DNA of 64,000 nt from contig CM022670.1 in the NCBI GenBank assembly GCA_012295275.1, positions 15,946,698-16,010,697 on the forward strand, in the 5' to 3' direction. The translations under genes were made by a program, and so were the position numbers. The notes beneath the pieces were generated by a model. The model searched no databases. It had not been told where the DNA came from and worked only from the letters and a program-made list of their open reading frames with translations. Below are positions 35,864 through 46,790 of the stretch, one piece after another. The stretch is from Chrysomallon squamiferum (Eukaryota > Mollusca > Gastropoda > Neomphalida > Peltospiridae). Positions within the stretch are counted from its first letter, which is position 1, and each line of letters starts with the position of its first letter.

Positions 35864-35921
35864 TTTTCACTCAGGTGAATCCAAAAGACAACTTTCCTGA
35901 CTTCAATGATGATGAAGACAA
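35864..35921 (+). CDS. Best internal exon candidate, plus strand, acidic peptide
   Basis: A very long T/C tract and TTTCAG precede 35864, and a consensus GTAAGT donor follows 35921. Of the three frames through these 58 nt only one is open (two leading bases, 18 codons, two trailing bases). It reads FTQVNPKDNFPDFNDDED, an acidic, hydrophilic peptide. The sequence is locally richer in GC than its AT-rich flanks. The trailing AA plus the first G of the candidate exon at 43346 would make a Lys codon, so the two are phase-compatible in the cysteine-rich frame. I do not recognise the protein. Chance cannot be excluded because the exon is short. Confidence 0.45.
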
Positions 35922-37200
35922 GTAAGTTTTTAATTTTTTAATCTTATTTTACTTTGTTTTAGTTCATTTCATTTATTTGTTTTATTTGTTTGTTTGTTTG
36001 TTTTGTTTAATTTTATCATCATTAATATGTTTGTTATTTTATTTATTTATTTATATAACCATGTTTACACGCACTCACACACACATAATATGCCCACACA
36101 CATATAATTTTACCATATGAACTAAGATAATTTTCTTACAGTTCTCAACAAACTCACATATATTTACACACAGTTACATAATTCGACAGACTCTCGGCAT
36201 TACATCATCTGCATCTTGCCTCCCTAATATCATTTCAAGTCATTTACCAATTTATGTCTTCATGCGTGGCCTTCTTTAATGCATTTGCCAGCTGATTTTA
36301 CAATTGCTTTCAGTTGTACTGATGTAGACAATGTCTGCTATTTAAATAAGACTTTTGCTCTTTAAACGAGATGTCTGCCGAGTTTAAATAAGTCAATGTC
36401 TGAGAAAATGGAGGCAGTTTTTTCGTAGTATTTTACTGCTGCTTCTGATAACTGTGACATGAATAAAGAGGAAAATACTGAAACACAGTTGTCTCGATGT
36501 TTAAGTACTGACATATGAACTTCATTATCTGTGGTGGGCAAAATTCTTCTTTCTAATGATGTATGAATGTTAGGACAGAATTATGATATTTTTGTAATTG
36601 CTTTTTTGTGTATATTTGTTTTTTTTAATTGAATGTGTATGTGTATGTATGTTAGTCTGCAAGAAAACATTTTGTCAAAGTAAATTATCTTCCTTTTTTT
36701 TTTCTTCTAATCTTTTTTTTTTTTTTTTTTTCTATTTTTCTCTCTCTTTTTTCGAAAATCTAAGAAAGATTTAAAATATATAATTTTTTTTCAGATTTTT
36801 CTTTTATTTTAAAAGGGGTCATTTTCCTATATTATCAGAACTTTATTTTCAAAGAACTGACAAAAAGTATTAATGTGAAAATATGCATAATTATTTCAAT
36901 GAACTACAGATTAATAAATGTGAAATTTTATAGTTCACTATGTAATTTGAGAGTTGCAAAATATCTACACTAACCTAAGTTTCAAGAACTACAACTCTTT
37001 CAATCTTACACATCAACTAATACTAGGAACTCTTGCCAAGTTCTGATTAAGCCAAGCAAAAAATAAAATTGTTTCAGTAAAAACCATGAGTCAGTTTAAG
37101 CAATCATTCTGAATGAATAATTTATATGTTTTAATAATAAATGAAACTAAAAAGATTATTCAAAGACATGAAAGCAAAAATTATTATTTTTATTGTTATT
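35922..37200. other. Intron-like DNA with a complex patch
   Basis: TTTG/TTTA-rich to 36050 and a CA-rich patch at 36068-36100. A complex patch at 36170-36545 (GACAGACTCTCGGCATTAC, CATGCGTGGCC) is possibly regulatory. An acceptor-like TTTTCTTACAG at 36141 is followed by 45 open codons without donor, judged chance. Confidence 0.4.
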
Positions 37201-37204
37201 ATTA

Positions 37205-37241
37205 ATATTAGTTATTTATTTATTTATTTATTTATTTATTA

Positions 37242-37281
<40 letters not shown>

Positions 37282-37490
37282 ATGTGTATTGCTATAGTGA
37301 AAAAAATAATACTGATTGTTAAAAATAACAGCTGTATCTAAATGTTACATTTTATCTTTTAATTTTCATTCAATTTTCTTTATTTATTTGTTATCATTAT
37401 ATTTTTTTTATTTTTTTATTTAGAAAAACAGAAGCTAAAATAATAATAACAATAATAATAACAATAATAATAATAACAGTAATAATAAAA
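37205..37490 (+). repeat. TTTA, ATT and AAT microsatellites
   Basis: (ATTT)n at about 37212-37239, (ATT)n at 37244-37279 and (AAT)n/(AAC)n at 37438-37488, in opposite orientations that could pair. Confidence 0.9.
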
Positions 37491-37809
37491 ATAGGAATGA
37501 AAAAAAATGGAAGATTTTTTTTTTTAAATCTCATATACTAGTTAGCAGATCAGAATAAAAGTGAATGTGAAGGTTAAAAAGGAAATGACTGAAAAAAAAA
37601 AAAAAACAGCATTCATCTACCAAGTGAGCTGAAAGAGGTTGTGAAGTAGTGAAAGGAAAATGTCTACACAGACTGTTTCTTTAGTTTCCTTATTAAAACG
37701 TATTGCAGATAGAGAATTGGATTAGAGATAAGAGACAGTTTAGTGTATTATCTCGCTACACGTTACTTATGTTGGTTTTTTATTTACATTAAATTTATTA
37801 TAATTATTA

Positions 37810-37853
<44 letters not shown>

Positions 37854-38490
37854 TAATTCTTTTAGTAGAATAATAATAATGATAAGCTGCTTTCTTTACA
37901 TTTTGTTAAAGTTGTATTACAATGGTTGGTTTTTTTTGTCAATTTTTCTCTTTTTTTTTGTATTTTTTTTTTTACCTTGTTTTGTTCTTAACATCTGTGT
38001 TTTCTTAATGTTATTTTGTGTGTGTGTCTGTCAGAGAGAGACAGAGAGAACAATGGAATGTTATGGAAAGAAAAAGAAGAAAGGGACAGAGTGAAAAAAG
38101 TAAAGTCAAAGAGAAAACAACAGACTTCAAGAGATCGGATTTGCCCATGTTGTGTATGCACGTAATTTTGTACTGGTTATTACAAATATAATAAACATGA
38201 AAAAGTAGAAGATTAACTGATATTTCCTTAATATCTTTATTAATCATCTCTTGGAATATTATTATTAAAAAAAAAAAAAATAAAAAAAATAAAAACATTA
38301 GATAATATTTCACATATTGTATTATTAATAAATTTTAACTTTTAGTTTTTGACATTCTCACCTGACTGCTAGGCAGATTCTTGTCTGTTTTATAAAAACA
38401 AAATCTTTTTGTTTAAGAAATAAGCCTGACATTTGAAAATAAAACGTCTGCTAGGCAACAAATGGATGCCATTGTGAACTGAAATACTAA
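37491..38490. other. AT-rich DNA with an ATT array
   Basis: (ATT)n at about 37810-37853. Small open frames at 37879-38313 on both strands have no support. Confidence 0.55.
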
Positions 38491-38623
38491 ATGTAGCCAG
38501 CTTTATTGTTTTATTTTTCTTCTTTCTCTTCTTTTCCACTACAGCAAATAACCTTCAGTTTCTGAAACTACACACATCACAATGTTTTCACTCTTCTTGT
38601 AGCAGTTCTAAATAAAGCAGTTT
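38491..38623 (+). repeat. Duplicated ~130-bp segment, copy A
   Basis: Starts ATGTAGCCAGCTTTATTG and contains TTTTCCACTACAG followed by CAAATAACCTTCAGTTTCTG. It matches 39702-39832 along its length with scattered substitutions and small indels. The inner CCACTACAG looks like a splice acceptor, but no open frame or donor follows. Confidence 0.85.
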
Positions 38624-39656
38624 ATTGTCAGAGACAAAAGACTTCTGATAGAAAATTATTTTTGCTTTGAAAACAGTAGTTGAGACATAACCTAGTAATT
38701 TATTTTTAATCTTTATTTTATTATTGTTATTATTATTATTATTATATGTTTTTATATTTTGTGAAAGCGGCTACATTTCAGTTGCATAATGCAGATCTCA
38801 TTATCAAATATAAATTACTTTCTTTCTTTTTTTTTTTTTTTTTTTTTTGGTCTATTTATTTCTGTATTTATTATTTTTTAAATTAAATATTTATATTATT
38901 CAAATCCATTGAAACAAGTTCTAAATAAAATATGTGTAAAATATATACTGAATTAATGTTGTGACAGTTTTTTCTGCATAAAAATATCCTTTAAAACATA
39001 AAAAAAAAATAATAAAAATTACACAAATTAATAAATTCAAATTTTAATAATATTTAATAATTACAAATAAATACGTAAAAATGAAATTATATTTTTACAA
39101 CTATCAGGTTACTGAATTTTCAGTTTCTTGTTTTGAATAAAGATAATTTTTTCTGTATAATTAAAATGTCAGAATGTATTAACAAATAACAATAAATATT
39201 ATTTTTCTTTATTTGATGTAGAATGAGATCAGTTTAAATTGCATTTACCAAGATAATGAAATAATTTCAGTAATGTTATCAAGAATACTTTTATCTATTA
39301 GATAATTTAATAGGCTGTATTATTAAATTTATATCACAGATAGTAAAACACACATACTCATGCAATTTTTTTTTCCATTTTTTTTTTATTTTTAATGTCC
39401 CTAAATAAATTAAGATTAGAAAAAGAAATTTGTTTTGCAACAGTTGGTTTGTTTTATTAGAATAAAATAAAACATTTCTTTTTAAAACAACAATTTAGTT
39501 GTTTTTTGTTGTTGTTTTTTTTTTTTCTTTTTTTCCACATAGTTTAAGAGCAGGTTAGAAAGTGGTGTGTTTTAGATTATAAAGTCTGATGGTACAACCA
39601 GTTATCTCTTTCTCATTTGTCTGAATGACTTTTCAGAACATTCAGTTGAAAAAGTA
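38624..39656. other. AT-rich DNA between the two copies
   Basis: Poly-T at about 38830-38848 and very AT-rich unique sequence. No gene seen. Confidence 0.55.
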
Positions 39657-39672
39657 GATATATATATATATA

Positions 39673-39701
<29 letters not shown>
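39657..39701 (+). repeat. TA/TG microsatellite
   Basis: (TA)n, (TG)n, (TA)n, abutting copy B of the duplicated segment. Confidence 0.95.
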
Positions 39702-39703
<2 letters not shown>

Positions 39704-39832
39704 GTAACCAGCTTTATTGTTTTATTTTTCTTCTTTGTTGTTTTCCACTACAGCAAATAACCTTTAGTTTCTGAAACTACACACATCTGAATGTTTTCAA
39801 TCTTCTTGTGCAGTGCTAAATAAAGGAGTTTT
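39702..39832 (+). repeat. Duplicated ~130-bp segment, copy B
   Basis: Direct-orientation copy of 38491-38623, about 1.2 kb downstream. The shared part spans from ATGTAACCAGC to TAAAGGAGTTTT. Divergence is modest (for example CTCTTC versus GTTG within the pyrimidine stretch). It may be two members of a dispersed repeat family or a local duplication. Confidence 0.85.
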
Positions 39833-40276
39833 CAAAATAAAAAAAAGATTCAGTTTATAATTGTGAATTTTTACAGATTATATATATTTATATCTATACA
39901 TAACTATATACAAATATATACATATGTATTGTTATATCTAATATATATATATATATATATTAGTCCATTCTTTCCATTTTTTTCTTTTTTTTTACTTCTC
40001 TTTCTCTGTTTTGTTAAATGAATTTCTATAAATGTTTAGTCTGAATATAATCTGTTTCATTGTCATATTAAAATACGCATTTGTTTTCTTTTATAAATTT
40101 TTTTTTTTTTCAATTTAAATAACATTTAACTTTTTCTTATACTTCTGATAATTTCATTAAGGTTTTTAAAAAATCCTCATTCATTTTTTTTTTCACTTTT
40201 ATTTTATTTTATTAAGTTAATTTAATTTAATTATTTTATTGCTGTTTTATTATTTCTAGTAAATTTAGCTAATGTT

Positions 40277-40312
<36 letters not shown>

Positions 40313-40559
40313 AAAAATAAAATTGTCACGAACACAACAATTTATATTTCTGTTTCTTTTAAATATTTAACGTGGTGAGAACAAATACTTAAAATGTAAA
40401 AAACGTCAAATTGTTATTCTTTTTTTATTCTTTTTTATTTTGCTTTCATCAATAAAACATCTCACTCATCTTGATAGATCCTTCTACGGAACAAAAGTGA
40501 TAAAATAAACATGAATAAAAAAACAACCAACATTGTACTGTAAACAACAATGCCAGACC
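39833..40559. other. AT-rich spacer with TA and CA runs
   Basis: (TA)n at 39941-39961 and (CA)n at about 40276-40304. No gene seen. Confidence 0.55.
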
Positions 40560-40940
40560 ATCCCTGCGAGATAGCTTCCCGTTTTTACATTTAGTATCGA
40601 GTTAAAAACAAACACCTATTAAGTGAATTACTGTTATGGGTTAATGTAATGAGCTGTCTGTGGTGGCTGTTACTCAGGCCAAAATGAAAACCTGGCTCTC
40701 TCTCTCTCTCTCTCCCTCTCGCAGGTTATAGCCAGGATCAAAGACGAGCCAGTGAGCAGTTTCAATATTTATTTATCTGCGGTGGAGATAAAAATCACTT
40801 TATTAGGATTTCATTGCCTCTGTCATGTCATCCTGTCTTTTTTCATTTGTTTCTTTTATCTTGGCGTCCTAATATCATTACTCAATTAATTTTAACAGTT
40901 CTCTCGGTTGCGTCTGGATAAATACTTGTAAATATATACG
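40560..40940. promoter_or_regulatory. Complex block around a possible mini-exon
   Basis: Balanced sequence with CCATCCCTGCGAGATAGC, GGTTAATGTAATGAGC, a CT tract at 40698-40715 and TTATCTGCGGTGGAG. Such a conserved-looking setting could be a regulatory element, or intronic control sequence around the mini-exon at 40725. Confidence 0.3.
40725..40751 (+). CDS. Possible 27-nt micro-exon
   Basis: A CTCTCTCTCTCTCCCTCTCGCAG-type acceptor ends at 40724 and GTGAGC follows 40751. The 27 nt keep frame and read VIARIKDEP in phase 0. IKDE fits the psi-K-x-E sumoylation pattern often seen in transcription factors. A second frame (YSQDQRRA) is open, and the third contains TAG. It is not compatible in phase with a direct 35864-exon join. 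The CT tract is a microsatellite, so the acceptor may be accidental. Confidence 0.2.
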
Positions 40941-41217
40941 TAGAGAAAGCCACACACACATACATACCAGCATGCATACACAAACAGACATACATACACA
41001 CACATATACACACAAACACAGTTAGATACTAATATATAAATATTGACACATAAAATACACATTCATACATACATATACATGCATGTAAATATGTTCATAT
41101 TTCTCTTTCAAACATACAATTTTAGTCATCAATTATTTTATCAATTTTAATTCAGTTTATAAAAACATTTATTTCCTAACAGCATAATTAGTTTTCAACA
41201 AAACATTTCACATTAAT
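40941..41217. other. CA/TACA-rich patch and AT-rich spacer
   Basis: Degenerate ACATACA and CACACA words at 40951-41090. No gene. Confidence 0.6.
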
Positions 41218-41487
41218 TTATCTATTATTTTTATTATAACTGTTCTTTTCACCACCACCTTTCTTATCTGTTAACACATCACAGCCTTATTATCTGTTAT
41301 TTTTATTAAAACTGTTCTTTTCACCACCACCTTTTTTATCTGTTAACACATCACAGCCTTATTATCTGTTATTTTTATTATATCTGTTCTTTTCACCACC
41401 ACCTTTCTTATCCGTTAACACATCACAGCCTTATTATCTGTTATTTTTATTAAAACTGTTCTTTTCACCACCACCTTTCTTACCAGA
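41218..41487 (+). repeat. 72-bp minisatellite, nearly four copies
   Basis: CTGTTCTTTTCACCACCACC recurs at 41240, 41312, 41384 and 41456, exactly 72 bases apart each time, and the intervening GTTAACACATCACAGCC is shared. Copies differ by only a few bases (TTATAACTG, TTAAAACTG, TTATATCTG), so the array is young. Confidence 0.97.
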
Positions 41488-41514
41488 GAAGTTATCTGTC
41501 CTGAAAGAACCCAT
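41484..41514 (-). CDS. Possible minus-strand mini-exon
   Basis: On the minus strand a T-rich tract and TTTTTCACAAACAG end at 41515, and GTAAGAAAGG follows 41484. The 31 nt begin with ATG and read MGSFRTDNFS plus one base, or WVLSGQITSL in another open frame. The donor lies exactly at the edge of the 72-bp minisatellite, where the last copy diverges. Too short to trust without transcript evidence. Confidence 0.18.
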
Positions 41515-41867
41515 CTGTTTGTGAAAAAGAAACAAACAAAAAAATAAAAGCTTCTCTTTAATGAACCATATAACTCTTTCATGAGACCATTAATATGGCA
41601 GGAGAATCCTTTTCTTTGATAAGAAAAACTCTTCAAAAGAAATACAGTTTACCTACAAAGTTGCATGCAGCTTTTTAACTGTAGCTATAATCTGTATCTG
41701 GACTGGTTAATCTGCAGTCTGAGTTACCAATAAAAATGAGAAATAGCTGGGCAGTTTTGTGTAAGTAAAGAAGATGTCATGCATCTGTCAGATCCCTGCT
41801 AGAAAAAACTATTCCTTTTTAATAGCAAATTAGCAGTAATTATATTAGTTGAGAATGTTTTTTTTCC
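41515..41867. other. Unique spacer, no gene seen
   Basis: Ordinary sequence with no supported gene. Confidence 0.5.
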
Positions 41868-42000
41868 CCAGTAGGGTTTGCAATTTAGTCCATTGGAGTA
41901 ATGGTTTTGTCCTATTGGATTTTTCTCCTGGGACGGTTTTGTCCTAGTAGAGTTTTATCCTAATGGGGGTTTTGTCCTACTAGGGTTTAGTCCATTGGTG
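41868..42000 (-). repeat. Cryptic ~20-bp repeat built on AGGACAAAACC
   Basis: Read on the minus strand the phrase TAGGACAAAACC recurs four to five times with variants (TAGGATAAAACT, CAGGAGAAAAATCC), at spacings of about 17-24 bases and separated by CCATT/CTACT/GTCCC-type joints. Period and sequence are both degenerate, as in an old minisatellite or a repeat under a weak motif constraint. Confidence 0.75.
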
Positions 42001-42572
42001 TGTAATCTGGTTCCTTACAATGTCTGTCAACTGCTGTGTTTATTTGACTCATATCATCTGAATGTCTTTGGTATGGTAATGTCCACATATTCTCTGGCAT
42101 GAATTGTAACATTTTTTTTACTTCATTTCAAAATATTACATTTTGTAAAAAGTTGCACTTTTTATTGTTGTCATTAAATCCTGTGAAACTTTTTATCTTA
42201 AAAGATAAAAATTTATTGTAAAGATTTTAAAAATTTTATTTTATTTATATTTGCTTTCTTTGTTGGTTTTTTACATGGAACTTTTTTTTTTCATTTTATT
42301 TTTTTATTTTTTTTTCATTTTGGGTAATAACAAATCCACAGGAAAACTTTTGTTAAGAAATATATCAGTGAAAGAGAAATTGTTTTTTTTAATCAAGATT
42401 TTAATATAACTTTATTCAGTATTATACAAAACAAATTTCTTTGTTTGGCATTTTTGAAAATGTGTCTAAAATGAATTAATTTTTTTCACAGTATAATCAA
42501 ATTTTAACATTATTTAACTACCTGTAATAATAGCATAAATGTTTTTTTTTAGTTTTTTTATTAAAAACGTAA
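42001..42572. other. AT-rich spacer, no gene seen
   Basis: Very AT-rich from 42110 on. No gene. Confidence 0.55.
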
Positions 42573-42820
42573 TCTGATTTTACACAACCAGCTGTATAGA
42601 AATTACTTGAACTAAGAAATTTTGTAATTAAATATATATTCTGATTTTACATAACCAGCTGTACAAAAATTAGCTTGAATTAAAAAAAATGTTTTTTTAA
42701 ATATGGGCCTATATTCTGATTTTACTTTATCAGCTGTATAGAAAGTAGCTTGAATTAATTAAAGAATAATTGAAATCTATTATCTGATCTCATATAACCA
42801 GCTGTATAGAAATTAGCTTG
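42573..42820 (+). repeat. 67-75-bp minisatellite, four diverged copies
   Basis: TCTGATTTTACATAACCAGC and variants start at 42573, 42640, 42715 and 42783, each followed by TGTATAGAAATTAGCTTGAA-like sequence. Only the first 40 bases of each unit are well conserved, and the AT-rich remainder varies in length. Confidence 0.92.
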
Positions 42821-43345
42821 TTTTGGTTTTTTTTTTAAATGTACCCTTTCACAGCAGCAGTCACTTCAGCTGGCCAATTGAATCCACGGGCTTCATTAAA
42901 ACTACCTTCTATTTCTCAGTTGACATCTGCCACTCACTGCATTCACTGACTCAGAGGAATATGAAAACCTGCACTCATTTCTTTCATAATCGTTCTTTTT
43001 TACTCTTCCTTTTTTTTTTTTTAATATTGCATCGTAGCAAATTATATGCTGTTTACAAAATAACAGCAAGTGTCAACTGGTATTTTTAGTAAATGTTTTC
43101 GCTTTATCTTGTGTGTCAACATTCATCTGAAATGATCTGACACTTCCTCAGTTTGCAGCACCAACATGACGCTTTCTAGAGGAGTCTCTCTGTCTCTCTC
43201 TCTCTATCTCTCTCTCTCTCTCTCTCCTTCCTTTTTTGAGTCTGATGAGTGGAGAGACCTCTAGGGAGAGCCAAAGCAGTCACATGACAATGCAGATTAA
43301 GAGTTTTCAGAGAGGCATGACATGTATTTGTGTATATTTCAACAG
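42821..43345. other. Unique DNA with a CT tract
   Basis: Moderately complex, with (CT)n at about 43189-43226 and CACATGACAATGCAG near 43281. It ends in the TATATTTCAACAG acceptor of the next feature. Confidence 0.45.
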
Positions 43346-43380
43346 GTGCTACTTTCCTTCCTGCCTCTGTGATGAATGCA
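43346..43380 (+). CDS. Candidate cysteine-rich mini-exon
   Basis: TTGTGTATATTTCAACAG ends at 43345 and a consensus GTAAGT follows 43380. The 35 nt are open in two frames. With one leading base they read CYFPSCLCDEC, four cysteines in eleven residues. With two leading bases they read ATFLPASVMNA. The cysteine frame is in phase with the 35864-35921 exon, since AA plus G gives Lys. C-x-[L/F]-P-x-C-x-C resembles the start of the chitin/polysaccharide deacetylase domain of animal chitin deacetylases, as I recall that family. With so few residues this is only a hint. Confidence 0.35.
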
Positions 43381-45950
43381 GTAAGTAGCTGATGATGACT
43401 GGAGAACTGATACTAACGTGTGATAGCTGGGGAGATGGCAGGGTGCAGTGGGTACTGAACTGCTGCTAGATAATCTGAACAATCTGCCACATACTCACTT
43501 ATCATCATTAAAATGGTTGACAGTGGAGGAACTGGGGGTAGGGTTAGAGAATGGAGGATGGGTAGTTTTAATTTTTTTTTTTTATTTTTTTTTTTTTTTT
43601 TTTAGTTAAGGAATGGCTGGATAAATTATCTGAACCTGAAATTTTCTGCATTAGTCATGCCATTTGTTTTATTTCATCTGTTTTCAAAAGAAGGAAGAAA
43701 CAATTTGTTTAATTCATTTGTACTTTTAAAGTTATTTCTTTTAATATTTTTTTTTTCTTCAGGTTTTTATTTTGTTTAATTAGATTTAAAAATAATAATA
43801 ATAATAATAAACCATTTGGTTTGTTTTTACTTTTTTACTTTTTTTTTTTTTTTTTAAATGTTTTATGTATATAAATATTTATTATTTATAACAGTTTTAA
43901 TTGTTACATATTCACCTTGCAAATTTTTGTATTTAATTTATTTCTATTCTGTCATTTTACACACCTATAAAACACAAACTTAAATCGAAAAAACAATATT
44001 TTTTTACTTATATTTTCTTAAATCTTGTCACAGAATGTCTTTAATAATCTTTAGTAAAGAAAGAAAAAAAAAAAACGTATTAAAACAAACAACTTTGTCA
44101 CATAATTTCTCAGACATCTGCAGGGTTTTTTTTTTTTTTTTTTTTAGTTGCATGTTGGTAACCTGTGAGTTTAAAATGTTTCTGATTAGGGGGAAGCTGG
44201 TTGTCAGAAAAATGGAGAAAGCTCTACATTACCTGTATGTAAGTGAGCCATTAATATTAGCCACAAGAGCACTGAGTGTTTTGTTTTTGATGAACTTGGA
44301 ACTTTGAAGACAAAATTAAAAGAAACAGTTGAGATTGTTTACTTACTGTTTGCTACCAGAAGAAGTTTGGTACTCAAGTTAGTTTTTTTTTTTTTTTATG
44401 GAGCTGTTTAAATAAATAATTCATTCCTATTTTCATATTTGTTATTACATGACTGTAAATTTTGTTTTACAAAAAAAAAATGTATTTTTATCACACGAAG
44501 TAATTTAGGAAAATTGCTTTATGGAAATTTCTCATCAGTTATGATGTAAATAGTCATCTTAACTTTATATATTTTTAGTGCTTGGTTCCTGTTAAAATTG
44601 GATTGAAAAGTTTATTTTTCCATTTCTCTGTTTTAATTTTCACTTGATGCATATAATTTTTAGTTTGAATTTCAAAAATTATATTCCTTTGGTTTTGTCA
44701 TTTTAAAAGATTATTTATATTCTTAAATACATTTTATACAGTTTAATTCTTCAAATATACATATATTTTAATTTTTTTAATTTTTTTATTAATTTTAAAT
44801 ACATTTTTATAAATTTGTTTCAGCAATATTTTTTTAAATCTTTCTACATAATTGTTTACTTTTTAAAATTATTTATTAAATTGGTTTCTTATTTATACTC
44901 AACTTTTTAACCAGAAGGAAAAATAGTTATTTTTGCAGAGGAAGTATATGTAACTTAAATACATATACTTTATACTTAATAAATGAACTGATGCCTATAA
45001 CAAGAACATCTCCACATGACTGACATGCATGTATGCAATACTTGTTAAATCAATCAACATCATTTAACAGTAAAGTGTTTTATTTTTTTTATTTTCTCTC
45101 TTTGAACTTTTTAATTATCTTTGTAAACTCTGATAAGTCTTCACACTGCAGATTGCTCTCTTCAGGCCGGAGATAATTCTAAATAGATTTTACATTTATC
45201 TGGCCTTCCTGTTGTATTTACTGGCCCCACAGGTGTATTTGTATTAATAAGTAAATAAATTTAAAATATATATATGTGTGTATATATGTATGTATATAAT
45301 TTATTATTATTATATATATATATATTAAAAAGAATTATATTGTAGATATTGAATGCAAATTTACAATATTTTAGCACACTTCTACATACTAATGATTTTT
45401 ATATATTTAATACTTTCTACTTAGTGTTTCATTTGTTTTCTCAGCCTAGTCTTTCCTGATAATAAAGCATTACACGTTAGCGATTCATTTAGTTCACTAG
45501 TCCAATCTTTCCTGACAATAAAGTATGACTTTTGTTTAAACTGATTAATATCTTTTACTTAAAAGTTTTTATTGGGTCTTTTATTTAAAAATAAGTTGGA
45601 GCATTCTTTATTTAATGAAAGCAGACTAATTTTTTTAAATTAAAAAATGGATTACTCTTGTAAGTAATTCAGATGGTATGCAAATTTTACAGATAAAATG
45701 TATTTCTGTTTCTGTACTGGATGTAAACACTTAAATCATACTAAACAAGTTACTAAACAAGGTTACTCTTTTTGAAGTAAAAAGGCACTTCAAGCTTATA
45801 ACTGTTCTATAAAATACCACGAATATAAATTTCTACAATCATTTCAAGATATTGACAACTTTTCTAGTAACTAATAAAAAATATCAGAAAACAAATATCA
45901 GCAATAACATGAGAACAAATTTAATTTAAATCTTCAATTAATTATCTCTT
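43381..45950. other. Intron-like AT-rich DNA
   Basis: Complex for about 170 bases after the exon candidate, then AT-rich with poly-T tracts at about 43592-43605, 43841-43856, 44127-44146 and 44384-44398, and (TA)n near 45268-45325. An imperfect pair CTAGTC...TTTCCTGATAATAAAG occurs at about 45448 and 45498. The 90-codon frame at 44035-44307 crosses a poly-T tract and is not credible. Confidence 0.5.
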
Positions 45951-46029
45951 CAAATATCTTTGTCTGTACCTTGGCCTCAGGCATTTTGTCAACAATTAGA
46001 TCTGCACTTGCAAGTGATGATAGCCATCT

Positions 46030-46108
46030 TTGTAAATTTTTCTTCTTTTTTTTTAATTTTTTTTTTATTTATTTATTTATTTTCTTCTTCTTCTTCTTCT
46101 TCTTATTC

Positions 46109-46204
<96 letters not shown>

Positions 46205-46310
46205 TTTCATCTTTTTCATTTTTATTATATAATTTATTTATTTCTCCTTTTCTCCTTTTTCCTTTTTCTTTATTATTATTTTCTTCTTTTATTTTTTTTT
46301 GGGGGGTGGT
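46030..46310 (+). repeat. TTC, ATT and ATTT microsatellites
   Basis: (TTC)n at about 46083-46105, (ATT)n at about 46108-46170 and (ATTT)n to about 46207, then T/C-rich sequence. The 90-131 codon frames are repeat translations. Confidence 0.95.
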
Positions 46311-46529
46311 GGTGTCATTTATTTAATTTTTTTATTTATTTTATGTTCTGGCTTTCAGTAAGATAATAAAAACAGAACAAATCAATTATTGGTATGAAGA
46401 CTTTTTTATTGCCAGTTAATGTGTTTGCTTACCTGTTATTCCTAAACAGCAAGAGAGGACATTTACCTAGCAGTCTAATAAAACTGATAGTAAATGTTGA
46501 TATACTGAGAGAGAGAGAGAGTTTGATGT

Positions 46530-46790
46530 TTAAATAGTAATAATAATGATAATAATAGTAATAATGACGGTAATAGTAACATAATAAGTAGTAGTAGAAA
46601 ACAAAAATGAATAATGATTAGTTATTGTTTTGGTTGTTATTTTTACCACTTCTGTTATTATTATTATTATTATTACTTTTGCTTCTCCTAGTAGTACTAT
46701 TACTATTACTTTTATTATTTCATTATTAGTTATTATTATTATTATTATTGTTGTTGTTGTTATTGTTATTATTATTATTATCATATTGCA
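46530..46790. repeat. AAT arm and ATT arm facing each other
   Basis: Interrupted (AAT)n/(AGT)n at 46537-46597 and interrupted (ATT)n/(ACT)n at about 46655-46785 are roughly complementary, so the segment could form imperfect hairpins. The 108-codon minus-strand frame is a repeat translation. Confidence 0.85.

Noticed and set aside
36142-36279. 45 open codons after TTTTCTTACAG
   Set aside because: No donor, frame closes at a TAA with no 3' end signals, and such lengths are expected by chance at this composition.
45960-46366. 90- and 131-codon plus frames
   Set aside because: Poly-Tyr/Leu/Phe products of TTC, ATT and ATTT arrays.
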